Part shown: positions 25,113 to 34,097 of the stretch, piece after piece
Position numbering within the stretch: position 1 is the stretch's first letter
Layout: each line of letters begins with the position of its first letter
Assembly (NCBI RefSeq): GCF_009708035.1
Contig: NZ_WMBQ01000002.1
Span: forward strand, 1,116,001 to 1,180,000
DNA from: Hyphomicrobium album
GTDB taxonomy: Bacteria > Pseudomonadota > Alphaproteobacteria > Rhizobiales > Hyphomicrobiaceae
Length of the DNA: 64,000 nucleotides
Reading direction: 5' to 3'
Notes under the pieces: generated by a model
Databases searched by the model: none
Seen by the model: only the letters and a program-made list of their open reading frames with translations
Told to the model about the DNA's origin: nothing
Made by a program: the position numbers and the translations under genes

Positions 25113-25202
25113 TTAGATGATGTCGATCTCAGCCGGCATGTACGAGGTAACCTCGAGGCCAACTTCCTGCTCACGAACTGCGGGCTTCGACCAAACCTTC
25201 AT
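25113..25202 (-). CDS. pqqA: PQQ precursor peptide PqqA
   Basis: 29 residues, too short for most gene lists. The peptide starts MKVWSKPAVREQEVG and carries the essential Glu and Tyr as E17-V-T-S-Y21, followed by MPAEIDII. Glu17 and Tyr21 are joined by PqqE and become PQQ. AGGAGGAAG sits 4 bp before the ATG, an almost ideal ribosome site. It heads the operon, with a long leader upstream and the hairpin terminator downstream. Confidence 0.97.
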   Translation of the reverse strand: MKVWSKPAVREQEVGLEVTSYMPAEIDII

Positions 25203-25787
25203 GACTTCCTCCTGTTTCGGCAAGATGCCGTCCAAAATTGGATGGCCCCGCCGAGGGCCCACCCACTGGAGCGATGACCTCTTCTTAGGGTCGCTCCAGT
25301 CCGCGGATCCAGAACACGCAAGTCCGGACCGCCATGGCGGCTATAAACCACAGGCCCCTCACGAACGGAAGTCAAAGGGTCTCACAAACGCGTGTGCTAT
25401 CCGTCATCAAATCGGCATCTAATCGGCGTGCGTAGACGCACTTATCATCGGCCTTCGAGAGCGCGACGCGCGTGGCCGATCTGGTGCCTCTAACGGTTAG
25501 CGCCGGGCCGACACCGCGGTGTCGTTTCGGTGTCGTTACAAGGGAGGCTTCGGACCCCGAGTGTAACGGCAGATTTCGGGGTCGAGGCGAAAAGCCATCC
25601 CGACGGACGACGAAGGCCTGGAAAATGGTTCTTATTTTGCCGCAACGTGCCGTCGGCAATAGAAAATTCTACTTCGATAAACTATAAGAAGCGGCACCGG
25701 TCGTCATGGCGCGAGGGGTGTCCATGAGGCGGCCGGTTTACCCTTCCGCCAAACTGGTCCGGCGCGCTGGCAGCGAGAGGCAAGGCG
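25203..25787. promoter_or_regulatory. 585 bp divergent region between pqqA and cysG
   Basis: No convincing gene on either strand. It holds the pqqA leader (with stem-loop 25265-25300 and a small one, TCCAA/TTGGA, at 25231-25242), a 14 bp perfect palindrome GACACCGCGGTGTC (25510-25523), and overlapping it a direct repeat of CGGTGTCGTT at 25517-25526 and 25528-25537, spaced 11 bp. An AATTCTACTT element at 25665-25674 recurs upstream of cysH. The cysG gene begins with TTG at 25788 after GAGAGG. Confidence 0.6.
25265..25300 (-). promoter_or_regulatory. Stem-loop in the pqqA 5' leader
   Basis: Perfect 10 bp inverted repeat ACTGGAGCGA (25265-25274) and TCGCTCCAGT (25291-25300) with a 16-base loop, lying 63-98 bp upstream of the pqqA ATG. 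No U-run follows on the minus strand, so it is not an intrinsic terminator. It could be an mRNA-stabilising 5' structure or a regulatory element. Confidence 0.55.
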
Positions 25788-27242
25788 TTGCGATACTTCC
25801 CGATTTTCGTAGACCTTGAAGGTCGCGACGTACTCATCGTCGGCGGCGGCGAGAAGGCTTTGCAGAAGCTTCGCCTGCTTGCCAAGACGAGTGCCAATCT
25901 CAAGATCGTCGCCCCCGAAGTGAGCGAGGACATCGCTACCGCCGGCGTTCCAAACTTGACGATCAAGCTGCACAACTTTGTAGAGAGCGACCTCGACGGC
26001 GCGGTGCTGGTGTTCGCCGCCAGCGATGACCCGGCGCTCGATGCCCGCGTTGCCGCCGCCGCGCGGGTGCGCGGCCTTTCCGTCAACGTCGTCGACGGCC
26101 CGGCGGAGAGCAACTTCATCATGCCGGCGATCGTCGACCGCGATCCGATCGTCGTCGCTATCGGCACCGAAGGTGCGGCTCCCATTCTCGCTCGTGAGAT
26201 CAAATCCAAGATCGAAAGCTGGCTGCCGGCGCAGTTCGGCCGCGTGGCGCAACATGCCCAGACGCTACGCCGGCGCGTGCAGGACGCCATCGCCGACCCG
26301 ACTGTGCGCCGGCGCACGTGGGAAGCGTTGCTGCAGGGGCCCTGGCGCAACGCGGTGCTGGCCGGAGAGGATGCCGCCGCCGACCGCGAGTTCACGCGCC
26401 AGCTCGACGCAAGCCGATCCCAGACCGAACTGGCAGGCAGCGTCACGCTGATCGGCTGCGGCCCCGGCGAGCCCGACCTCATCACCCTCAAGGCGCAGCA
26501 GCATCTGCAGTCCGCCGACGTGCTCGTCGTCGATCGGCTCGTCAATCCGGCGATCCTCGAATACGCGCGTCGCGACGCCATTCGCATCGATGTCGGCAAG
26601 GAGCCTGAGGGTGACTCGGCCGCACAGTCCGACATCAACCAGATCCTGGTGCGCGAGGCGCTGAAGGGCCAACGCGTCGTCCGTTTGAAGGGTGGCGACG
26701 CCTTCGTGTTCGGTCGCGCCGCCGAGGAGATGGCCGCCGTGCGTGCAGCAGGTGTCGCCGTGTCGGTAGTTCCGGGGATCACCGCCGCGCACGCCTGCGC
26801 CGCGAGCATCGGCCTGCCGGTGACGCTGCGCACCAAAGTTCGCCAGTTCGCCGTGGTCACGGGCGCATCCGCCGACGGCCCGATCGATCTCGATTGGTCA
26901 TCGCTCGCACATCCCGGACAGGCCTTCGCCATCTACATGGGCGTGCGCACCGCGCAGCACTTCCGCGACAAGCTTCTCGGTGCGGGCGCGGCGCCGCAAA
27001 CGCCAGTGGTTATCGTCGAGAACGGCACGCTGGCGAGCGAGCGCGCCGTGGCGACCGATCTCGCCTCGCTCGCCTTTGCCATCGCGGATTCGGGCATCCG
27101 CGGGCCAGCGGTTATCTTCGTCGGGCTCGATTGGGCGAGTGCGGGGCTGACGCGTCCCGACAAGGTCGAGGTGTACGGCGCGGGCTATCCGCGCGATATG
27201 GAGCCGGCCAAAGGCGGCGCCGCCGCAGTCCATCCACGGTGA
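25788..27242 (+). CDS. cysG: Siroheme synthase (precorrin-2 dehydrogenase/ferrochelatase plus uroporphyrinogen-III C-methyltransferase)
   Basis: 484 residues, the usual CysG length. Residues 1-~210: NAD-binding VLIVGGGEKALQKLRLL and the helical remainder LPAQFGRVAQHAQTLRR. Residues ~218-465: methyltransferase VTLIGCGPGEPDLITLKAQQHLQSADVLVVDRLV, VVRLKGGDAFVFGRAAEEM and GITAAHACAASIGLPVTLR. It makes siroheme for the sulfite reductase encoded two genes on. No ATG exists in frame: a stop at 25725 limits the frame, and TTG at 25788 behind GAGAGG is the best start. Confidence 0.93.
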   Translation: MRYFPIFVDLEGRDVLIVGGGEKALQKLRLLAKTSANLKIVAPEVSEDIATAGVPNLTIKLHNFVESDLDGAVLVFAASDDPALDARVAAAARVRGLSVNVVDGPAESNFIMPAIVDRDPIVVAIGTEGAAPILAREIKSKIESWLPAQFGRVAQHAQTLRRRVQDAIADPTVRRRTWEALLQGPWRNAVLAGEDAAADREFTRQLDASRSQTELAGSVTLIGCGPGEPDLITLKAQQHLQSADVLVVDRLVNPAILEYARRDAIRIDVGKEPEGDSAAQSDINQILVREALKGQRVVRLKGGDAFVFGRAAEEMAAVRAAGVAVSVVPGITAAHACAASIGLPVTLRTKVRQFAVVTGASADGPIDLDWSSLAHPGQAFAIYMGVRTAQHFRDKLLGAGAAPQTPVVIVENGTLASERAVATDLASLAFAIADSGIRGPAVIFVGLDWASAGLTRPDKVEVYGAGYPRDMEPAKGGAAAVHPR

Positions 27243-27298
27243 AGCATTGCCGATATTGACCATCGGCACTTGAGACGAAAGATTTCGAGGAGGCGTTT

Positions 27299-29086
27299 GT
27301 GACCGCCCAGCCGTTGCTTCCGAAGAACGCACCGTTCACGCCGGAAGACATTGATGCCCTGAACAGCGTCGTCGCCCGCACGACGCCGCAGCAACGCGCT
27401 TGGCTCGCCGGGTTCTTCGCCGGCTTCGAGGCTGCCCAGGCAGGTGGCGCCGTGCAGCCGCAGCCCGCCGCCCCAGCCAAACCGCGCCAGGCGCTGACCG
27501 TCCTTTATGCCAGCGAGAGCGGCAACGCCGAAGCGCTCGCCATGCGCACCAAGAAGCTCGCGCAGAAGCACGGCCTCGACGCCAAGATCGTCGATTTCGC
27601 CGACGCCGACTTCGCGGTTTTGTCCAAGGCCAAGAACATCATCGTGTTCGCCTCGACCTGGGGCGAGGGTGACCCGCCGAGCCGCGCGGTCGACTTCTAC
27701 ACCTCGCTTATGAGCGATGCTGCACCGCGCATCGAGGGCGTGCGCTTTGCCGTCCTGGCGCTCGGCGACACGGCCTACGCCCAGTTCTGCGCCACCGGCA
27801 AGGCGATCGACCAGCGGCTCGAAGCGCTGGGCGGAACGCGCGCCTTCGACCGCGTCGACCTCGATCTCGACTATGCCAAACAGGCGGCGGAGTGGACCGA
27901 GAAGGCGCTGACCGAGCTCGCGCCCGCTGACGCCACCGGCACCGCTACCGTCGTGCACGTCGACTTCAAAGGCGGCGCTCAGTTCGCCGACGACGACGAG
28001 CCGCAGTTCACCGCCGAGAGCCCGCTGACCGGCGAAATCTCCGCTCTCGTCAATCTCAACGGCACGGGCTCGACGCGCGAGACTTGGCACGTGGAAATCG
28101 CCGCGGACGCGCCGGGCTTCTCGTATCTTCCCGGCGACGCGATCGGCATCGTGCCGGAGAACGACCCGAACCTCGCGCTGGCACTTGCGGAAGCGGTCGG
28201 CCTCGGTGCCGACGGCAGCGTCGTGCAAAAGCTGCGCGAGCGCTACGACGTCACCACGCTGTCGCGCGCGCTGGTCGAGAACTACGGCAAGCTCACGCAG
28301 CGCACCGACGTGAAGGCGCTCGCCGAGCAGAAGGCGTTCACCGAATTCTCCGAGGACCGGCAGCTTGTCGATCTCTTCGAGACCTATGCGGAGAAGCTGA
28401 CGCCCGAGCAGCTCTTTTCGCTTCTGCGGCCGCTTCCGGGCCGGCTCTATTCGGTCGCATCGAGCCCCAGGGCGCATCCCGGTGAAGCCCATCTCTTGGT
28501 CGGCGCGGTGCGCTGGGCGTCGCACGGCAAGACGCGAGGCGGCGTCGCCTCCACCTACTTCGCCGACCGGCGTAAGGTGGGTGATCCGGTGCGCGTGTAC
28601 GTCAAGCCCAACCGCCATTTCCGTCTGCCGGAGGACGGCAACCGCCCGATCATCATGATCGGCGCGGGCACGGGCGTGGCGCCCTACCGCGCCTTCATCG
28701 AGGAGCGCGTCGAGACCGGCGCCGGCGGCAAGAGCTGGCTCGTGTTCGGCGAGCGCAACTACACCAATGACTTCCTCTACCAGACGGAATGGCAGGAGCA
28801 CCTGGCGGAAGGCGCGCTGTCGCGCATCGACGTGGCCTTCTCGCGCGACCAGCCGGAGAAGATCTACGTGCAGCAGCGTCTGTGGGAAGCGCGCAACGAC
28901 CTGCTCAAGTGGGTCGATGACGGCGCCCACATTTACGTGTGCGGCGATGAGAAAGGCATGGCGCGCGACGTCGATGTGATGCTGGCGCGCGTCCTCGCCG
29001 AAGCCGCGCGTGGCGACGACGAGGCCGGCCGCGCCAAGCTGAAAGAGTTGGCCAAGGCCGGCCGCTACCAGCGCGACGTGTATTGA
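27299..29086 (+). CDS. cysJ: NADPH-sulfite reductase flavoprotein subunit
   Basis: 595 residues starting at GTG behind CGAGGAGG. Order: a helical N-terminal piece (1-60, TPEDIDALNSVVARTTPQQRAWLAGFFAGF), flavodoxin/FMN domain (~68-210, VLYASESGNAEAL and FASTWGEGDPPSRAVDF), FAD domain (RLYSVASSPRAHPGE), NADPH domain (IIMIGAGTGVAPYRAFIEER) and C-terminal YVCGDEKGMARDVD ending in the conserved aromatic region YQRDVY. It passes electrons from NADPH to the CysI siroheme subunit encoded 38 bp downstream. Confidence 0.93.
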   Translation: MTAQPLLPKNAPFTPEDIDALNSVVARTTPQQRAWLAGFFAGFEAAQAGGAVQPQPAAPAKPRQALTVLYASESGNAEALAMRTKKLAQKHGLDAKIVDFADADFAVLSKAKNIIVFASTWGEGDPPSRAVDFYTSLMSDAAPRIEGVRFAVLALGDTAYAQFCATGKAIDQRLEALGGTRAFDRVDLDLDYAKQAAEWTEKALTELAPADATGTATVVHVDFKGGAQFADDDEPQFTAESPLTGEISALVNLNGTGSTRETWHVEIAADAPGFSYLPGDAIGIVPENDPNLALALAEAVGLGADGSVVQKLRERYDVTTLSRALVENYGKLTQRTDVKALAEQKAFTEFSEDRQLVDLFETYAEKLTPEQLFSLLRPLPGRLYSVASSPRAHPGEAHLLVGAVRWASHGKTRGGVASTYFADRRKVGDPVRVYVKPNRHFRLPEDGNRPIIMIGAGTGVAPYRAFIEERVETGAGGKSWLVFGERNYTNDFLYQTEWQEHLAEGALSRIDVAFSRDQPEKIYVQQRLWEARNDLLKWVDDGAHIYVCGDEKGMARDVDVMLARVLAEAARGDDEAGRAKLKELAKAGRYQRDVY

Positions 29087-29124
29087 TGCGCGGGCCTTAA
29101 GGCCTCGCCACAGGACGAACGACA

Positions 29125-30858
29125 ATGACCGACGACAAGCGCAGCAAGAACGAATTCATCAAGGAAGGCAGCCGGCAGCTCCGCGGCACCATTGCCGAGG
29201 GCCTGGCGGACGTCGCCACCGGCGCCATCTCCGAGGATGACAGCCAGCTCACCAAGTTCCACGGCACCTACCTGCAGGACGACCGCGACGTGCGCGGCGA
29301 GCGCGCCAAGAAGAAGCTGGAGAAGGCCTACAGCTTCATGATCCGCGTCCGCCTGCCCGGCGGCGTCACGACATCGAAGCAGTGGCTGCAGCTCGACGCC
29401 ATCGCCGGCACCTACGCCAATCACACGCTGCGGCTCACCACGCGCCAGACGTTCCAGTTCCACGGCGTGATCAAGTCGAACATGAAGCGCACCATGCAGG
29501 CGATCAACGCCGCGGCGCTAGACACGCTCGCCGCCTGCGGCGACGTCAATCGCAACGTGCTCGCCGCGTCGAACCCGTACCTGTCGAAGGCGCATGCCGC
29601 CGCGCACGACCTCGCGGTCAAGATCAGCGAGCATCTTTTGCCGAAGACCGGCGCCTATCACGAGATCTGGCTCGACGGTAAGCAGGTGATCGACGAGAGC
29701 GGACCGGCCAAGAACGACGAGGAGCCGATCTACGGCGTCCACTACCTGCCCCGCAAGTTCAAGATCGTCATCGCCGTGCCGCCGTCGAACGACATCGACA
29801 TTTACGCCCACGACTTGGGCTACATCGCCATCACCGACGAGAAGGGCAAGATCGCCGGCTGGAACGTCACCGTCGGTGGCGGCATGGGCATGACGCATGG
29901 CGAGATCGACACCTTCCCGCGCGCCGCCGATGTGATGGGCTTCTGCACGCCAGAGCAGGCGGTCGACGTCGCCGAGAAGGTCGTCACCGTGCAGCGCGAC
30001 TGGGGCAATCGCCACAGCCGAAAACGCGCCCGGCTCAAGTACACGATCGAGGATCACGGACTCGGCAACTTCCGCGCCGAGGTCGAGAAGCGTCTGGGCT
30101 ACAAGCTCGGCGAGCCGCGCCCCTTCGAATTCAAGTCGACCGGCGACGTCATCGGTTGGGAGCAGGGCGCCGACAAGAAGTGGCACCTCACGCTGTTCAT
30201 CGAGAGCGGCCGCATCAAGGATATGCCCGGCTGGACGTTGCGCACGGCGCTGCGCGAGATCGCCGAGATGCATCCCGGCGGTTTCGTCGTCACCGCCAAT
30301 CAGAACCTCATCATCACCAACGTCACCGCCAAGGCGAAGTCGAAGATCGAGGCGCTTCTCAAGGAGCACGGCATCGCCATCGGCACCGGCTTGAGCGGCC
30401 TGCGCCGCAACTCCATGGCCTGCGTGGCGCTGCCGACGTGCGGCCTGGCGCTGGCGGAGAGCGAGCGCTTCATGCCTGAGCTGCTGACTGCACTGGAAGA
30501 GTCGCTCGACAAGGCCGGCCTGAAAGACGACGAGATCGTCATCCGCATGACGGGCTGCCCGAATGGCTGCGCCCGGCCGTACCTCGCCGAGATCGGTCTC
30601 GTTGGCCGCAACCCCGGGCTCTACAACCTCTACCTTGGGGCGGCGTTCAACGGCGACCGGCTGAACAAGCTCTACGCCGAGGATGTCGATAAGGCGCGTA
30701 TCGTGCGGCTGCTCGAGCCGATGTTCGCGCACTACGCCAAGGAGCGGGAGGAGGGCGAGCACTTCGGCGACTTCGCCATCCGCGCCGGCTACGTGAAGGC
30801 GACGACTGCGGGCAACCGCTTCCATGCCGACTTGGCGCCGCTCAAAGCCGTGAGCTGA
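29125..30858 (+). CDS. cysI: Sulfite reductase hemoprotein (nitrite/sulfite reductase family)
   Basis: 577 residues. Two ferredoxin-like/siroheme repeats: HTLRLTTRQTFQFHGV and, later, GGFVVTANQNLIITNV; the Fe-S/siroheme cysteines are in ACVALPTCGLALAESE (C-x5-C) and RMTGCPNGCARPYLAEIGLVGR (C-x3-C). It reduces sulfite to sulfide with six electrons from CysJ. The pairing with CysJ, and the cys genes across the exporters, argue for sulfite rather than nitrite as substrate. Confidence 0.93.
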   Translation: MTDDKRSKNEFIKEGSRQLRGTIAEGLADVATGAISEDDSQLTKFHGTYLQDDRDVRGERAKKKLEKAYSFMIRVRLPGGVTTSKQWLQLDAIAGTYANHTLRLTTRQTFQFHGVIKSNMKRTMQAINAAALDTLAACGDVNRNVLAASNPYLSKAHAAAHDLAVKISEHLLPKTGAYHEIWLDGKQVIDESGPAKNDEEPIYGVHYLPRKFKIVIAVPPSNDIDIYAHDLGYIAITDEKGKIAGWNVTVGGGMGMTHGEIDTFPRAADVMGFCTPEQAVDVAEKVVTVQRDWGNRHSRKRARLKYTIEDHGLGNFRAEVEKRLGYKLGEPRPFEFKSTGDVIGWEQGADKKWHLTLFIESGRIKDMPGWTLRTALREIAEMHPGGFVVTANQNLIITNVTAKAKSKIEALLKEHGIAIGTGLSGLRRNSMACVALPTCGLALAESERFMPELLTALEESLDKAGLKDDEIVIRMTGCPNGCARPYLAEIGLVGRNPGLYNLYLGAAFNGDRLNKLYAEDVDKARIVRLLEPMFAHYAKEREEGEHFGDFAIRAGYVKATTAGNRFHADLAPLKAVS

Positions 30859-30879
30859 GACAGGCGTGCGCTGCTGTCG

Positions 30880-31686
30880 TCAGTGGCGCATGGGGTTGAG
30901 CAGCGAGTAGGCCGCCCAGAACAGCACCAGCGCCAGCGTGATGCGAAGCACCCAATCCGGCACGAGGCCGGTGATGCGCGAGCCGAGCGCGATACCAGGC
31001 ACCGACCCGAGCAGCAGGAACCCCAAGATCTTCAAGTCGACGTTGCCCATGCCGAAGTGGCTGGCGCCGGCGAGGAAGGTGAGGGGGATGGCGTGGACGA
31101 TGTCGGTGCCGACGAGGCGGCGCGCCGACAGAGAATGATAGAGCATCGTCAGCGCCACGACGCCGATGGCGCCTGCGCCGACCGAAGTGAGCGCAACCAG
31201 CACGCCGAGGACAAGTCCCAAGATGAGCGTTGGACCCTGCCGCACGTGTGTCGGCTCGCCGGCGTCAATGGCGCTGGCGGCGAGGCGCCTCAACAGCGGG
31301 TAGGCGGCGACGCAGAGAGCGCTCACCACGAGCGCGAAAGCCAGCACCTGGCGGATGATCGCTGCCAGCACGTGAAGATCGGGCTGGGCGAGATAGATCC
31401 AACCCAACACCACAACGGCGCCGGGTAAGCTGCCCATCGCCAGCCAGCGCACGATCGACCAGTTGACGTTGCCGAGCGAGTGGTGCCGCCACGCGGCGCT
31501 CGCCTTGGTGATGGACGCGAACAGGAGATCGGTGCCGACCGCGAGCACGGGCGAGATGCCGATGCCGGAGATCAGGAACGGCGTCATCAGCGATCCGGCG
31601 CCGACGCCGGTGAGGCCGACGAGGAAGCCGACGGCAAAGCCGCCAAAGACAATGATGGGCCAGGCGCCCGAGTGCAGAAATTCCAT
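30880..31686 (-). CDS. TSUP-family (TauE/SafE) sulfite/anion exporter, copy 1
   Basis: 268 residues, about eight membrane segments in two repeats: VFGGFAVGFLVGLTGVGAGSLMTPFLI and later ALTSVGAGAIGVVALTML, both with the TSUP glycine pattern. Typical substrates are sulfite or organosulfonates. The ATG at 31686 is preferred to an upstream in-frame codon at 31734, since the family starts with such a short N-terminus. Located between the sulfite reductase and ATP-sulfurylase genes, it probably vents excess sulfite. Confidence 0.85.
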   Translation of the reverse strand: MEFLHSGAWPIIVFGGFAVGFLVGLTGVGAGSLMTPFLISGIGISPVLAVGTDLLFASITKASAAWRHHSLGNVNWSIVRWLAMGSLPGAVVVLGWIYLAQPDLHVLAAIIRQVLAFALVVSALCVAAYPLLRRLAASAIDAGEPTHVRQGPTLILGLVLGVLVALTSVGAGAIGVVALTMLYHSLSARRLVGTDIVHAIPLTFLAGASHFGMGNVDLKILGFLLLGSVPGIALGSRITGLVPDWVLRITLALVLFWAAYSLLNPMRH

Positions 31687-31795
31687 AAAGCCAGGCTCGT
31701 GAACGTTTCTTGGGCGCCTCTCGCGGGCGACCATATCCGTTATCTTGGATCGATCAACCGCAGAAGCGGCACCGCGACGGTGAGGCCATTAAGGC

Positions 31796-32539
31796 TCAGG
31801 TCAGGGCCTGGACGATGGTGCGCAGGCTGAGAATGGCCACCACGCAGCCGACGAGGATCATCAGCACCTTGTCGGGGAGCACTTTGGTCGCATAAGCAGC
31901 GAACGGTGCGGCGATGACCCCGCCGATGATCAGGCCGGTGATGATCGGCCACAGCTCGAGACCGATGGTGGCAACGAACGTCGCCGAGATGGTTAGCGTG
32001 ACGAAGAACTCGGCGAGACTGACCGAGCCGATGGCGTAGCGCGGCGTCGCGCCCTGGCCGATCAGGCTCGAGGTGACGATCGGTCCCCAGCCGCCACCGC
32101 CGATCGAATCCAGCAAACCTCCGATGAAGCCGAGCGGTGCCACAGTTGCCGGCTCAGCACCCTCCGAGACGCGCTTGGTCAGCGCCTTCCAGACAATGAA
32201 AAGGCCGATGAGAAGCAGATAGCCGCTGATGAACGGCTTGATCATGTCGCCGTCGAGGTTGGTCAGCAGGTAGGCGCCGATGGCACCGCCGATAGCCCCC
32301 GGCAACGCCAGACGCAGCAAGAGCTTGCGATCGACGTTGCCGAATTTCCAGTGCGAGGCGCCGGATACCGCCGTCGTGAAGGTTTCCGCCGCGTGTACGC
32401 AAGCGCTGGTCGTCGCGGGAGGCACGCCGAGACTGAGCATGACAGACGAGGAGATGACGCCGTACGCCATGCCGATGGCGCCATCGACCATTTGCGCGGC
32501 GAAGCCGACCGCCACGAACAACAACAAGTCTTCCCACAT
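31796..32539 (-). CDS. TSUP-family (TauE/SafE) sulfite/anion exporter, copy 2
   Basis: 247 residues, about eight membrane segments: LLLFVAVGFAAQMVDGAIGMAYGVISSSVMLSLGVPPATTSACVHAAETFTTAVSG at the N-terminus and GFIGGLLDSIGGGGWGPIVTSSLIGQG in the second half. The motif SAxVHxAE in loop 2 differs from copy 1, so this is another subgroup, not a recent duplicate. It is read in the same direction as cysHDN and ends 109 bp before copy 1. An in-frame ATG at 32575 is the alternative start. Confidence 0.85.
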   Translation of the reverse strand: MWEDLLLFVAVGFAAQMVDGAIGMAYGVISSSVMLSLGVPPATTSACVHAAETFTTAVSGASHWKFGNVDRKLLLRLALPGAIGGAIGAYLLTNLDGDMIKPFISGYLLLIGLFIVWKALTKRVSEGAEPATVAPLGFIGGLLDSIGGGGWGPIVTSSLIGQGATPRYAIGSVSLAEFFVTLTISATFVATIGLELWPIITGLIIGGVIAAPFAAYATKVLPDKVLMILVGCVVAILSLRTIVQALT

Positions 32540-32627
32540 GCCCTGGCTCACACTCGCTCTTTTCTGCACACGCATGTCCGCAATTGCGGACGCCTCAGGC
32601 GCAGGTCCCCCCTGCCGTGACGATCCG

Positions 32628-34097
32628 TTAGAGCTCGATCTTCACTTGGATACCGGCCGCATGCAGCAAGAGCGCCGCCTCGCTGGCGCGCCGCTGGAAC
32701 TCGCGGCGATCCTCATCGCTGTCGGCGAGATCGCGGCATAGCCCGCGCGACAGAAGCTCGCGCGTGAGCCTGAAGGCCGAGGCATCGTCGACAGCTCCGG
32801 CCCTGGCCGTGGTGATGACGCCACCGGCCACCGAGGCGCCCGTCACTGCATCGATAATGAGGAAGGCGCCTGTACCTTGGTTGTCGACGAAGGTGTCGAC
32901 CGCGACCGGGCGTCCAAGCGTGATCCAGATGTTGGCGATGTCGTTGACGCTCGCCTTGTCGGCGGGCTGCACCGCCAGCGTCTCGAGATCGAGGAGCGAC
33001 GTGATGCTCAACGTAGAGATCGGCGCGAGGTCGGTCGCCGTGCGCAGGAAGTAACCCGCGTTGGGGTCGAACGGCGTTTCCCATAGCCAGACGGCGCGCG
33101 CTTCGAGATGCGCGGCGACGGTCGGCGGCGCGTCGGCAGCCGACAGGATGGCGCCACGCGCGACGTCGATGTCGGTGTCGAGCTGCAGGGCGACGGCCTG
33201 GCCCTGCTTGGCGATCTCCAGGTCGCGATCCATGGTGGCAATGCGCAGCACGTGCGCGCTCTGCCCGCTCAAGGCGTCGGTGACACGGTCGCCGACGCTG
33301 ATGCAGCCAGACGCGACGGTTCCGGCGAGGCCGCGGAAATCGAGGCCGTCGCGCAGTACCGTCTGCACCGGCAAGCGGAAGGAGCCGCGCGGGGTGATGT
33401 CGCGCGGCGGGATGCGCTCCAGGTGCTCGAGCAGATGCGGGCCCGTGTACCAGGGCATGTGCTCGGACCTGCGGGCGACGTTGTCGCCGCCGACCGCGGA
33501 AACGGGAATAGCGATCGCCTCGCGAAAGCCGAAGCGCAGTGTCAGCTCGCGGAAGTCGGCCTCGATGGCGCGAAACTTGTCCTGCGACCAGTCGGCGAGG
33601 TCCATCTTGTTGACGGCGAGGACGACACGCTTCACGCCGACGATGTCGAGGATGGCGGCGTGGCGGCGCGTCTGGCGCTTCACGCCGTGGCGCGCATCGA
33701 CCAGCATGATGGCGACGTCGGCGTGCGAGGCGCCCGACGCCATGTTGCGCGTGTACTGCTCGTGACCTGGGCTGTCGATGACGACAAAGCGGCGCGTCGC
33801 CGTATCGAAGTAGCGCCAGGCGATGTCGATGGTGATGCCCTGCTCACGCTCGGCGACCAGGCCGTCGAGCAGGAGCGAGAAGTCGGGATGCGCACCGCCC
33901 GTCGCCGCGTTCGACGAGCGGTTGATGGTCTCGCGCTGGTCGTCATAGAGGTCGGAAGCATCCCACAGCAGACGGCCGATCAGTGTCGACTTGCCGTCGT
34001 CGACCGATCCGCACGTCAAGAGGTGCAGGATGCCGTTGAGGTCCTGGTTGAAGGCAGGCGCCAGATCCTCGCGCCGAATAGCGGTGAGCGCCGTCAT
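32628..34097 (-). CDS. cysN: Sulfate adenylyltransferase GTPase subunit
   Basis: 489 residues. GTPase motifs: P-loop GSVDDGKSTLIGRLLWD, switch II DSPGHEQYTRNMASGA, NKMDL and later beta-barrel domains. There is no C-terminal APS kinase (CysC) domain, in line with the APS-reducing CysH in the operon. CysN drives sulfate activation by CysD through GTP hydrolysis. Its start overlaps the cysD stop (ATGA at 34094-34097). Confidence 0.94.
   Translation of the reverse strand: MTALTAIRREDLAPAFNQDLNGILHLLTCGSVDDGKSTLIGRLLWDASDLYDDQRETINRSSNAATGGAHPDFSLLLDGLVAEREQGITIDIAWRYFDTATRRFVVIDSPGHEQYTRNMASGASHADVAIMLVDARHGVKRQTRRHAAILDIVGVKRVVLAVNKMDLADWSQDKFRAIEADFRELTLRFGFREAIAIPVSAVGGDNVARRSEHMPWYTGPHLLEHLERIPPRDITPRGSFRLPVQTVLRDGLDFRGLAGTVASGCISVGDRVTDALSGQSAHVLRIATMDRDLEIAKQGQAVALQLDTDIDVARGAILSAADAPPTVAAHLEARAVWLWETPFDPNAGYFLRTATDLAPISTLSITSLLDLETLAVQPADKASVNDIANIWITLGRPVAVDTFVDNQGTGAFLIIDAVTGASVAGGVITTARAGAVDDASAFRLTRELLSRGLCRDLADSDEDRREFQRRASEAALLLHAAGIQVKIEL

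Noticed and set aside
25682-26932. 416-codon minus-strand open frame opposite cysG
   Set aside because: Ser/Arg/Ala-rich shadow; no motif, and cysG is intact.
27185-29125. 646-codon open frame on the minus strand opposite cysJ
   Set aside because: It mirrors cysJ codon by codon, has His/Arg/Gly-rich shadow composition and no motif; cysJ on the other strand has all flavoprotein domains.
29518-30825. 435-codon minus-strand open frame opposite cysI
   Set aside because: Shadow frame; cysI has its siroheme and Fe-S cysteines on the plus strand.
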